From: Forficula auricularia
Lineage: Eukaryota > Arthropoda > Insecta > Dermaptera > Forficulidae
Direction: 5' to 3'
DNA: 64,000 bases
NCBI GenBank assembly: GCA_024734495.1
Contig: JALMQS010000061.1
Location: 9,404,286-9,468,285 of the forward strand
Shown here: positions 35,805-45,876 of the stretch, piece after piece
Numbering within the stretch: the stretch's first letter is position 1
How the letters are laid out: every line of letters begins with the position of its first letter
Program-made: the position numbers and the translations under genes
Notes under the pieces: generated by a model
The model's database searches: none
Told to the model about the DNA's origin: nothing
The model's input: only the letters and a program-made list of their open reading frames with translations

Positions 35805-36285
35805 CTGGTAGCAACAGCCTTATCCTGAATGGAACTTCAGCAGGGATCAAGATTATAGATCGGTTTCACATACACGAAAAATGGCAAAAAAAATATGTGC
35901 TTACACTCAAAAGCGTTAATTTTTAAATAAAAATCTAAATTAAACCAATTATAATAAAATAAATGTTTTTTTTTAGTATCTATGTAATTATGAAATAATT
36001 ATTTTAAAATTTTCACAGTAATGAAGAAAATTGAATATTGTCTTTTTATTAGAATTTTATATTAAACATCTAGCCAGAAAAAATATAAAAAAATATTAAT
36101 ACATAATATCATTTTTTGTTATATAGCTATGTATTTACATATACGAGAAGCTATATTCAAGTATAAAATTTACGAAAAGTAAAATTAGAAGCTCACTATG
36201 AGCTAAAAAAATAATGAAGTTCTTATTTCTACATTATTAACTATCTTTTTTGAATAACAAATATCAATAGAATTATGATATTTTT
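35805..36285. other. AT-rich DNA, nothing recognised
   Basis: Interior of a possible decayed hAT whose right end is at 36352; no left end found. Confidence 0.45.
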
Positions 36286-36287
36286 TC

Positions 36288-36353
36288 GGCGGCCCGAAAC
36301 ATTTGTTTTTTATTCAAATGTGACCCGTGTAAGCCAAAAGGTTGGACACCCCT
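36288..36353 (-). mobile_element. Terminus of a Charlie-type hAT
   Basis: The minus strand starts caggggtgtccaaccttttg, followed by gcttacacgggtcaca and, further in, gtttcgggccgccga. CAGGGGTGTCCAA(A/C)CTTTTGGC is a well-known hAT end. Confidence 0.7.
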
Positions 36354-36599
36354 GCTCTATATCTTTAGAACTTTGGTTCAAACATGCAGAGATTATAATA
36401 ATAAGATTTCAGTTGTAGGGATATATAGTGTATTGTACATGTAGTTAGGCTTAAATAAATAAAAGTTATTTTTCAATTTCAAACAAAAGGATTAAAACAA
36501 TCGAATTGTTTTATTCAAAACCCAATAATAGTTTATTAGAAATATATTTTTTTAATTAGGAATTTAAATTGATCCCTTTTTAATTAAATTATTAAATAT

Positions 36600-36870
36600 A
36601 TATTTTTATTATTCAGGACATTGGATATTGAACTAAGTCCGTAGAAGAAACACGGGCTTTTAATGTGCAAAGGATGGACATCGGCCTCCCCGATGTATTC
36701 ATTAACCGCCTAATAAAACAAAGAAATAGGGGAAGACAAAAAAAAGATGAATTGAGAACGTCATCCCCTCCACTCGATTCTCTTATTTTAGAACAACAGC
36801 CTCTAAGCAAAGAAAAGCAGAATATATTAATTATATGTAAAATGCTATAATTTTTTGTGATTCGCATTTA
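36600..36870. other. Possible coding relic, unassigned
   Basis: Both strands are open (61 codons plus, 84 codons minus). The plus strand has RAFNVQRMDIGLPDVFINR followed by a Lys/Arg-rich stretch; the composition is more balanced than the flanks. It may be a transposon ORF fragment. I do not recognise the family. Confidence 0.3.
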
Positions 36871-37089
36871 ACTACAAAAAATTATTTGATATGCCTCTAG
36901 GAAAGTTTCAAATATGCATTTGCATATAATATAATCCGAGCTCTAATCAGTTCAGTAGAGTGGTGCCTTAATCGTTCTATGCACGTGGATCGATCAATAG
37001 CATCGGCTCAATGGAATAATGAAATGCCTCGTCTAACCAGGAATAAAAGCATTTTGCTAAACATTTCAATGAGAAAATTCTTGCCACGT

Positions 37090-38190
37090 GTAAAAGTGGC
37101 AAATGAATTGATGTAGAGCTACTTAATTAATCCGTAAATCAATCAAAATAATAATGGAAAAAATATAATTTTCGTAATTTAGATACTTGATTTATTAACC
37201 ATGGTATGAAGTGGAATGATATATTTTTCTTTTTTTATTGAAATAGATATAAATAAAATGTTGGCAAAGAAATGCAAAAATATGTCATTTAATTTTTTCA
37301 TTTTCCTTGTTTTCTTTTATTTTTAGTTAAAATTAATATTAGTCCAGCTTCTGAATATAATGGTAATGCCATATACTTTTACGGAGTATAGTCGTTGTGT
37401 TTCTAGCAAAGATAGAGGGTCGCAACCCCCTTTAGGCCTTACCAATCAATTCTAATGCAATGCAAGCAGCTTGACTACGATTAGCAAATCTGTAAAAATG
37501 CCAAAAACATACAGTGTTTCTGGTGGGTTACCAATCTCAGAACAAACCGAGTCTCAAATTACTTAATTTAGCTATTCTTTGGCAACTTGTACTTTGAACT
37601 ATTAATTAATAAAAGGAAGGTATAATAATGAGTATATGTTGGTGAAACTTCTAGGCTGTTATTAAATAGACTATTAAATATACCTATAAACAAAAACGCT
37701 ACACTTTTTTTCAAAGGACCCAATCTAAAATTAAAAACGATGCTGTAATAAACGTATTACCGAACTATAATAGAAAAATTCACTACTCTACATTATTATA
37801 TATTTCATTTTAGGTTTTTTGCCATTTTTCAAGAATAGCTGTAATTTTTTTTTTTTTAATAATTGTGCTTATATGTATATTTGTTTTTTCTTGATTATAT
37901 TATTGAAATTTGGGGAGGAAAGTTATTTAAGTTTGTTTGGAAAAGTGACAATGAATTGATGTGCCCTACATTAATTCATTGTCACTGACTTGATTAATCT
38001 TTTAATCAATCAAATATATGTATATATATTTTTATATTAATAATAATAATAGAAAAATATTTAATTTTCTTAATTCATAAATCGGAATTACTTATATTAA
38101 CCATGAAATGAAATATAAAATATTTTTTTTTTAATTGAAATAGGAATAAATAAAATCTTGGCAAAGAAATGCAAAAATATATCATTTTAT
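37090..38190. repeat. Pair of diverged direct repeats, about 200 bp each
   Basis: aatgaattgatgt, aatcaatcaaa, taataatggaaaaa-like, tattaaccatg, then tggcaaagaaatgcaaaaat occur at 37095-37285 and in the same order at 37950-38180. About 660 bp lie between and have no ORF. They could be the two terminal repeats of a decayed element or a local duplication; no RT or integrase was seen between them. Confidence 0.5.
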
Positions 38191-38199
38191 CGGAGCTAT

Positions 38200-39760
38200 T
38201 AAGAAAATGTTCAGTTTATTAAAGAAAACTTATTACTCATCGATAAAGAATAAACCAAATTTTAATAAAAAAAATATAGAAATAATATGACGTTTATAGT
38301 GCTGACCACATGACTTAGACTCACTTCGAATCAATATTAAACGAACATTTAAATCAAATTATTTAAAAAAATGTTTGTAGGTATATTTGTAGGTATATAT
38401 AGTTTTTGAAAGACACACTTTGAAAAATGGAGTTTCCAATATCTGAACAAACGAGCTTTAGCTTGTTTTTATTTTCAAACACCTTTTTTCACAGACATAC
38501 AAGTTTAATAAATTATAGATGACAAAGGACGTTTTGTTAAAATTCCGACGAGAATGAATTCTCGAGCTCGTTATCCTGGCCATCAAAGTCTCAATAAACA
38601 CTATCCAATAACGATTAATTCGTTTTGGATCACTAATGTTTATTGTGAACAAATATTATCTGTGAAGTAGGATAGTTTATCTATTTGAATATACTACTAC
38701 TACTACAGTGATAGTTATGCAACGAGGATATATTACAATAATTAAATCTCTTGTAGAACTCGGGTTATTAGAACAGAAATAGAAGTAGAGAGATATTATC
38801 AGGGAAGCAATGAGCGGAAAAAGCAAATAAGTGATTTTTGCCGAGTTGAAAAATGAAAGTGAATTTGAAAAAACTAATAACCTCAGGTATTTTTTCACTC
38901 ACAAAATGAATATACAGGGAGAATGTGGAGGACTAAAATATTCGAGCTATTTTATTCATATAAAATAAAATGATATTTTGCTGAGAGTTGAGAGAAAAAT
39001 TAAATATTGTATTTTATATTAAATAAAAATATTTGCATTTCCCGCAAATTTTATACCAAATTCTGCTTGTAAAATGGAATCTCAAAACATTTCTTGATCG
39101 ACTAAGGGCAAGTTGTATGTCGCAAAGTAAATGCTTTTTACCACTAACCAAGGGTAGATGGTAAATGGAGAAACTGGGATGGCCAATCAGATGACAGGCA
39201 CTGAAAGTTGCACGCTAGCTGGAGACAGCTCTCAGGGAGGGACTCCAAAAGCTAATATCACGAATTTTTTATGTTACACTAGTCAATTCCCATGTGATGT
39301 GGATGCACACAAACTCAGTGAGAATGGAAAGAATGTAAAAATGCCAACAGTACACAGTCAGTGTTTCTATGAGGTCCTCCTTATACTGTCAAACACTTGG
39401 GCGATCCTTTGGGAACCTCTGCTAAGGTCGTTGACGAGAGTGAATGCAATAGCCTCAATACTAATACTTGCTAACTTAAGGCTAATATGCACTTAGCTCA
39501 CTCCATTCCCTGACCCATTCTAGAATTATCTCCACTCTTTCACTTTTTTCTTAGATACTACCATATTGTTTGTTCTAACTTGATAAAGTTCAAAGCCTTT
39601 ATTTACATAATACTCAATTTCCAAACAATCAATCTAAGGAATTCGTCAACTCATTTATTCCTAAACCCTCCAAAGACTCGCTTACCCTAATATTTTCTGA
39701 CTTCGACTTAACTCTTGAAATTTTTTCCTTTTCATTTCACAATGCTGAGATTAGCCTAGA
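38200..39760. other. No supported gene
   Basis: A 112-codon ORF at 39158-39496 (plus) is the longest unassigned ORF of this part. It has no signal peptide, membrane segment or motif that I recognise, no clear upstream promoter, and its C-terminal third is Leu/Ile-rich. It lies 450 bp upstream of an RT relic on the same strand and could belong to that LINE. Confidence 0.35.
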
Positions 39761-39766
39761 TTATAG

Positions 39767-39863
39767 ATTGTATTGAGTTTTAGGTTTTTGGTCTTTCACA
39801 GTAAGGTCCTAATCAAAAGCGATCCTTACTGTGAAACACCATAAACCTAAAACACAATACAAT
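39767..39863. repeat. 97-bp hairpin
   Basis: attgtattgagttttaggtt, then ctttcacagtaaggtc, mirrored after an 11-base loop by gatccttactgtgaaa and cctaaaacacaatacaat. A compact inverted repeat with about 42-bp arms; origin unknown. Confidence 0.8.
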
Positions 39864-39929
39864 TTAAACAATGCTTCACTATCAACAACACTGGGTTCCC
39901 TAAATTTTATCCTCTTTTAGATGGTGCTT

Positions 39930-40400
39930 CTTTTCAGTGAAAAAACTTCTTGCATCAATGTCACTGAAGAAACAATAAATGACTTTCCGAAAAGCAACCA
40001 GTCAAGCAAGAATCACGAAAATAAATATAAAGGGGCTAGAGAGAGGTGTTCAATCTTCTCACCAATTCTTTCCACCCTTTATTTAGACGAAGTCACAAGT
40101 AAGTGACAAAACAAATCAATTTATTTTATTGACAAAACCCCTCGAAATACAATTCTTTTTGAAGCTGATGAAATTTTAATTGCTGACAAAGAAGAATAAA
40201 CTCAGAGATTTTTATTTATTTTAAACACTGCTGGAAGATTCCAAATGAGAATTTTATCAAGAAAGAGCAACATTAATGGCATGGGTCTATTATGAGCCAC
40301 AATTCTACTAAAAAAAAGCAATCGAAAGGTCAGCTGCTTCACCTATCTAGAATGCCGAATTTCGTACTAAAAGGCTCTAGAATGTTGAAGAAAAGCTTAA
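39930..40400 (+). pseudogene. LINE reverse transcriptase relic (palm region)
   Basis: The reading frame at 40032-40085 gives RERCSIFSPILSTLYLDEVT, equivalent to the G(V)RQGC.LSP.LF.LYL(D/N) motif of L1-like and other non-LTR RTs. Further on come LFEADEILIADKEE (corresponding to the catalytic FADD box, with E-A-D-E instead, so inactive) and FTYLECRIS, equivalent to the (F)KYLG..I(S) motif after the palm. Stops and short indels separate them. Spacing agrees with one decayed LINE on the plus strand. The clade cannot be fixed by eye. Confidence 0.7.
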
Positions 40401-40409
40401 CAAGTTACG

Positions 40410-42050
40410 AACAAAAATAAATAAATAAAAATAAACCAATGATCGGTTGAATTGATTTTCGATGTTCTTATTAATTTAATTAAATTTTAACAAGAGAAAT
40501 GGCATGTTAAAAGCATCCGCTCCTATAGATCTCGGAAGTTAAGGAACATGTCATGTGATTGGCCTAGGCACAAGCCATTCATTCTTGGAATGCTTTGTTG
40601 GGACCAGGACGTTCTTCAGATTTTTATTTATCTCCGTATTATACATTTACTATTTTTTAATTTTATTATTTAACTCTTGGTAAATACTATTTTAATCTTT
40701 ATAAATTAAATAGTTCAAGCCTCTTTTATGAAAAAGATGTTGAGTTTTAATCTATCAAGGGTGTATAATTATTATGTTTAACAATAAGTTCTGAAGATGT
40801 TAATTATAGTAATATCTATTAACTCATATTAAGCCGAAAATACACTTTTTTTTATCTACATATTTGAAATAGTCATGACCAAATTATATATATAGTGTAT
40901 GTGTGTGTCCAAAAAGTATAGGAGCTAAACTATAGCCGGTTAAATTTATCAGGGTACGTGTAACTTTAATATGAATCCCGACCGAGGAAATCGGCAACGC
41001 GAAACCTCGACTAGCCCAGCCCCCTAATTTCTTGTATATTTAATTGATATTCCACGGGAAATAATTCATTCTGTTATAACTTCTGACTATATTCTATACC
41101 ATTGAGAATTAATATTTTTGAGAAGATACATGGTCTCAACTCCCAATATCCCTACTTAAGACTCCTGAATCATTTCCAGTAGAATGCAAGCACCACGACT
41201 GGTAATTGCTGAAAACATAACAATAATATTTATAACAAGACTGTCACGCATTTAAAAAATAACCGCGCTACCTATTGTTTAACATTTTATATTTGTAAAA
41301 TTTAGAATTTCTCTAGTTGAAATTTTAATCAATGTAATCATCTTGTCATAGGCTATATAGTATATGTATACTTACATAATTAAATAATTATATTATAAAA
41401 ATTGATAGAATCATCTGTCTCAAAACCACCATGTCTTTCATTTTAATACAATGAAAAACTAAGATAAATTTTGAGTTTTAATCTAGCAAGTGAATACTTG
41501 AGCCAGAATATGTGATCATTTGGCTCAAACAAGTAACTTGCCTAAAACTAATAATGAATTAGGTATTAACAATTAAATCAAGTCCAGAAAGAGTTACTAT
41601 ATATAGGATGAATTCTTCTCTCTCTACAAAATCTCGACTATATTCATCATAGAATGCACAATCCTAAAATAAAGAAAGTTCCTCTATATTTAAATAATTT
41701 TAAATTGTAGTTAGAGGTACAGGTGTATCAAAATAGAAGAATTTCTCATCGGAATGGAATGAAAAACCATCATTATTTTGAATTTTACTTTTGCAAGAGA
41801 AACTGTGGAACCAGATTATGGGAACATATGGCTCATGCGATTAACTTGCTCAAAAAAACCAACTTAATATTTGTTTATTTTGTGAGAGTTCAGTTTCGTT
41901 TTCCCTAATTTTTTTTATCATAATGTTAGCATAATGTTAGCAATACAGGAATATAGCCCTTGTTTCTAATAAAAAAAATCTATTGGTACCTCTCGAAATA
42001 GGATTGAATCCTATTTCAATCAGAAAAAATTTCATCTTTGACAAAAATTC
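40410..42050. other. No supported gene
   Basis: AT-rich with short ORFs only. gtgtgtccaaaaagtatagg at 40903-40922 resembles a Tc1/mariner end but has no partner. Confidence 0.45.
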
Positions 42051-42056
42051 TCCAGT

Positions 42057-42192
42057 CAAAGAGAGGGTAACGGGAAACCATCCTAATGAACAATTTTCTC
42101 AGGAGTAGAGAGATAGTCCCTACTACTAAGATACTGACCCTAGATACTAATCGCCAACTCTCGAAATCAAGTATGGTCATGAAGAAGAATAT
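42057..42192 (+). mobile_element. SINE 3' part
   Basis: gagggtaacgggaaaccatc, ttctcaggag, then aatcgccaactctcgaaatc and agtatggtcatgaagaagaa align with the 3' part of the SINE at 43577-43697, including the (gaa)n tail. The 67-codon ORF on the other strand is incidental. Confidence 0.7.
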
Positions 42193-42295
42193 CGTTTTAT
42201 TATTTCGAATAGGATGCAAACAAAACTGGGATTCAGAAGGATGTAAATGTTAAAACAGCACACATTGTTTTATTTAGATTAACTATTAAGGGGTC

Positions 42296-42415
42296 AGGTT
42301 GCCTGTGAGTTTATCGTTTCTACTCAGAAGGCCCAAGCTCAAGCCCAGCTCCTTGTCAAAATTTGTCCGGCTATAATCTTACTCCTACATGAATTCACAC
42401 TATACACAGATCCAG
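42296..42415 (+). mobile_element. SINE 5' part (tRNA-like head)
   Basis: ggtcaggttgcctgtgagtt with ggcccaagctcaagcccagc (decayed B box) is followed by aaaatttgtccggctataat, ctta-ctcctacatgaattc and acactat, matching the head and linker of the family at 43500-43575 and 13470-13515. The 3' half is absent. Confidence 0.65.
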
Positions 42416-42419
42416 ATAA

Positions 42420-43485
42420 ACATAAATATTACATTTTTTATTATCATTGGCTAACTGAACTTTGTTCCCAAGATCATAAAAAAGACTTTCTATTTTATTA
42501 AGAAATTCTAAACGATTATGCTCAGTTCGGTTGAATGGTCTGCAAGTCGAATATGTCATTATAGATGGTGACTTATTTAAGAGCTTGCAAGCTGGTTCAC
42601 TACAATAAATATATGATTCTTAATATGTCAAAGACCAACCTTCTATCTGTGAGACATTGTTTCTATAAGCCAATATTTTCAAGATTCAGACGGCACTCCA
42701 TTGTTATACTATAACTTATCTGGAGTAAAAAAAAACAAACATTTTGTTTCACAATTCAAGCCGAGTCTAGGAGAGGTTTCAATTCATAATAACTCAATTA
42801 AAGACTGAGTTTTCTGCTGAATAAAAGATTTAACAATAGTTTATATTTTTGTGATTGAATTTATTTAATGTTGAATTGAAAAAATCAAGTGTTACTATTT
42901 AGTGGGTGCAGAAATAAATAATTCAATATAACTACGACAATCCGATCGCTCTATTCTGCGATTGTTCCCAAGTAATAGACCCTAATCCGATTTCACTATT
43001 TTTACTAATTTACGATCTAGTTGGTTTTCCTTGATTATTTCATAAAATTCTTAAATTAAAATATTGTTTGACAATAAAATAAGGATATGAGTAAGTCAAG
43101 TGGTTAGAGTGTTAAGTTTATTTTTTCAACTAATTGGACGTTCAAGAAAAACATAATGGCCCAACTTACTAATTATTATGAAATTGATGGAAAAAATAAT
43201 TTCTCGCTTTCAAGTAATCTATCCACTCCACTGTCTTAGAAGGGATCAATTTATTTTCCCCCCTATTAAAAATATTATCTTTTAAAATATTCCCTAGTAG
43301 CACAATGTTTCAAACTATATAGTAACTATATAGTGCCTATATATAAATCTACAACTTTTGGAAAATTAGCTTTTAATTATTTTCTCAAGTCCAAGATCCC
43401 AATATCCAGCCTAATTATTTTCAAAGATGGTCGATAACAACCCAAAGTTATTAGAAACGTTCAAATTATTTTTTCTAATTAGGAG
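42420..43485. other. No supported gene
   Basis: tcaagtggttagagtgttaa at 43098-43117, with gacgttcaag 30 bases on, looks like another tRNA-like head remnant (A-box and weak B-box). Otherwise nothing recognised. Confidence 0.4.
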
Positions 43486-43489
43486 TAAG

Positions 43490-43700
43490 TTAAAGTGCAT
43501 GCCTTCTAATCAAGTTAGCGCGGATTCAAGCCCGACTCGCTGCAAATATTTGACCTGCTATATTCTGTTTCCTTCAGGGGAAGGCAATGGGAAACTACCC
43601 CTTTGAAAAATTTCCCCAGGAAAATTACAATGGCGAGGATACTTTTCATAGTAATCGCTGACGCTCGGAATCGAGTATGGCACTTGAAGAAGAATTATTA
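43490..43700 (+). mobile_element. tRNA-derived SINE, most complete copy
   Basis: Order: tRNA-like head with B box ggattcaagcc (43513-43523); linker ctcgctgcaaatatttgacc; body ggggaaggcaatgggaaact, aaaatttccccaggaaaatt; 3' block cgctgacgctcggaatcgag then tatggcacttgaagaagaa. SINEs are copied by a partner LINE. The GAA-type tail rather than poly(A) suggests a partner whose LINE also uses short-repeat tails; that is inference. The A box is degraded. Confidence 0.8.
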
Positions 43701-44588
43701 ATTAATTTTCATCGAATCTACATACACTAAGTTACTTTCATGAATTAAATGCTCATAGGACAACTTGAATAGGCCCATAGCACGTGGCTGGGGCCTCAAA
43801 ATAAAAGTTACAAGATGACATGTTTAACAGGATTTTCGAAAATATATTTAACTATATTCTATTCGATGGAATGTTTGAATTGTTTGCTATCCGCACTTTG
43901 GACTTTGAATTTTATCAAAATCTAAAACTACCTGCCAAATTTGAAGTTTATAGCTTTAATATTTTACATGTTAGAAGCGTGTTGCTGAGAGGACAAACAG
44001 AAGGACAAAAACAGTTCTAAATAGCAACTAATACAAGGTAAAAAAAAATAAAAAATAAAAAAGTACATGTATGAAAATGATCTTGGGTATTTATAGATAG
44101 ATGATGAGTAGTGAGGTGGAAAGTTCCTTTTCAATATTTAATAATCCAGATAAACAATCCTTTGTTCTAGACGAACAAATCAAACATGAGAGAAGATTAA
44201 TTAACTACGTTTTATAAATAAACAAAAAAAAAAAAAAAGTTAAATATTTTCCAATGAAACAAGACATTAAACAAACTATTGATTAGATGTAAAATGAAAA
44301 AGAAAATTCCAATAAAAATTTATTTGTATTAGGAAAATAATGGCTAGTGAGAGCAGAGTATAAAGTAATTTAAAAAAAAAAAAATAGAGTGAAAAAGGAC
44401 ACTTGTTTGTTATCACAGGCAAGTAGCTAGAGTTTTTTTACCATTAATAGGAATCCCAACAAAAAGTAATCATTTTCTAAGAATTAGCTAAATTACATGT
44501 CCCTTTCACCGATTTATTCTAAGTAAAATCTTTTAAAATTCTATTAATCACAGTGGTGGTCTGATTTTGCGGCCCTTAAATTTAACAA

Positions 44589-45427
44589 TCTTTTTTTTTT
44601 AATGCAATCGAATGCAAGAAGGGGTGTACCAGTAAAGATGCAGCCCCTATGGATCTCGAATGACCCTTGCATTACCGAAGAGAAGGGAAAGTTGATTAAG
44701 TGAGAGGGTGTAGACGTAGGTGTCTATGCACTCCGGTTTTGAAGGTTTGAAGATTATAGGTGCTGGGAAAGATAGAGGCTGGGAGAGAGTTCCAGTTCCT
44801 TGAAGTCATGGGGATATATGTATTCGCGAATGAAGTGGTCCGGCACTTTTCTAATTTGACCGCGAGAGAGTGTTGTGAGTCGGCAAAACGCGTGCTACGT
44901 GCAAAGCATGCTTTGGGGGGAATTATTGATTTTATCTCATCAGAGCACCTGCCGTGATAGTATCTATAGAAAAGGGAAAGGGCAGAGACATTTCTTCGAT
45001 GAGCCAGCGAGTCGAGGGAGTCGGTGAGGGTAGAATCGTCAATTAGCCTGACGGCTCGTTTCTGAATTGCATCCAGGGTAGCAAGAGAGTATTTTGAGGC
45101 TCCTCTCCATAGATGAGAGCCGTATTCGAGACAGGGGCGGATTTGGGCCTTGTAGATGGTGAGAAGTTGTGGGGGTTTGTAAAATCGCTTGGACCTGAAT
45201 AAGAAGCCAATCTTCCTTGCTGCAGATTTCGCCACAGATGAGATGTGTTCATTCCAAGACAGGTCAGATGTGACAGAGACGCCCAACATGGATAGGCTAT
45301 CACACATTTTCAGGGTATTCGAACCGAAGTGAATATCAGGGAAATCTTTATTTTCGCGCCTAGAAATTAGACAACACTGAGTCTTGTTTGAATTAAAGTT
45401 AACAAACAACAATCTGTCAACATTCAT
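44589..45427 (-). CDS. LINE reverse transcriptase, C-terminal 243 codons (5'-truncated non-LTR element)
   Basis: The open frame 45427-44696 (minus) encodes the part of a non-LTR reverse transcriptase that follows the catalytic palm; the element would have copied its own RNA into the genome. Visible blocks: NSNKTQCCLISRR (end of palm/thumb start), SMLGVSVTSDLSWNEHIS (the LG(V).(I/L)...LSW..H motif), KIGFLFRSKRFYKPPQLLTI, QIRPCLEYGSHLW, AIQKRAVRLI, LSLFYRYYHGRCSDEI, and SRNWNSLPASIFPSTYNLQ then FKTGVHRHL at the end. This layout is that of Jockey/CR1-group LINEs. The palm with its Asp box is missing, so the copy is 5'-truncated and cannot work alone, but 243 codons without a stop suggest recent insertion. 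The 3' UTR follows (gagatccataggggctgcat on the minus strand) and ends in an A-rich tail near 44590-44602. Start codon is arbitrary. Related fragments: 8449-8935, 25294-25432, 45877-47335, 56566-56872, 63062-63155. Confidence 0.9.
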
Positions 45428-45530
45428 GAAAGCAGCTTAGTGTGAGTTCTTCGGAATCAAATTATTATTTTTGCTCTACTCTCTAATAAATTTGGATACC
45501 AAATAAAACAAATTAATTATGTGTTTTTCA
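45428..45530. repeat. Flank block X beside the LINE
   Basis: gctctactctctaataaatt then tggataccaaataaaacaaa is repeated, nearly identical, at 47332-47372 beside the second LINE copy. It lies on the 5' side of both LINE fragments, so it is probably part of the mobilised unit or of a local duplication. Confidence 0.6.
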
Positions 45531-45704
45531 CATTTTTTCAAAATTATAAAAAAAAAAAAAAAACTCGAAGCCTATAGGATAGCCTTGTTCTGTGCTTATG
45601 AATCTATCCGGTTGCATAAGTAATAGGAGTAATGTACTAAGAAATTACTTGACGATTCTTTTACCATTATATATTATAGAGTAAAAATTTTATTCATACG
45701 AGCT
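45531..45704. repeat. LINE-associated flank repeat FR, copy 1
   Basis: tttttcacattttttc, an A-run, cgaagcctataggatagcct, tgttctgtgcttatgaatct, ggttgcataagtaataggag and attttattcatacgagc occur here and at 56325-56560 and 62823-63045, each time on the 3' side of a minus-strand LINE fragment. No ORF; its nature is unknown. Confidence 0.8.
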
Positions 45705-45705
45705 T

Positions 45706-45870
45706 AATTCATTCGACGATTCTGGTTCCAAGGTAAGGGATTGCGGATACTAAGTTGGTAATAACGGTTGCTCCTCAGAAAGATATTTGTCCTCATGGTA
45801 GGACGTATCCCATAAAAGCTGTTCCTATTACTATAAATAAGAATAAGACTCCTATGGTCCAAGTTTTGGT
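45706..45870 (-). pseudogene. cytb: Nuclear mitochondrial insertion: cytochrome b fragment (NUMT)
   Basis: Read on the minus strand with the invertebrate mitochondrial code, 55 codons are open without a shift: TKTWTMGVLFLFMVMGTAFM, then [20 protein letters not shown], then [35 protein letters not shown] is the near-invariant cytochrome b segment around the Qo site. TGA is needed as Trp three times and AGA as Ser once, so it cannot be a nuclear gene and the source is an invertebrate mitochondrion. Cytochrome b itself is a membrane subunit of complex III. The fragment ends abruptly at both sides: on one side at FR, on the other at a T-rich LINE tail. The absence of lesions points to a recent transfer. 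Confidence 0.95.
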
Positions 45871-45876
45871 CTTTTT

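Noticed and set aside
37090..38190. Complete LTR retrotransposon
   Set aside because: No gag/pol coding, no TG...CA ends or primer-binding site could be identified.
39158..39496. 112-codon ORF as a host gene
   Set aside because: No recognised motif, promoter or splice context; it lies just upstream of a decayed LINE RT on the same strand. Listed only as unsupported.
40903..40922. Tc1/mariner terminus
   Set aside because: gtgtgtccaaaaagtatagg has no inverted partner within several kb.
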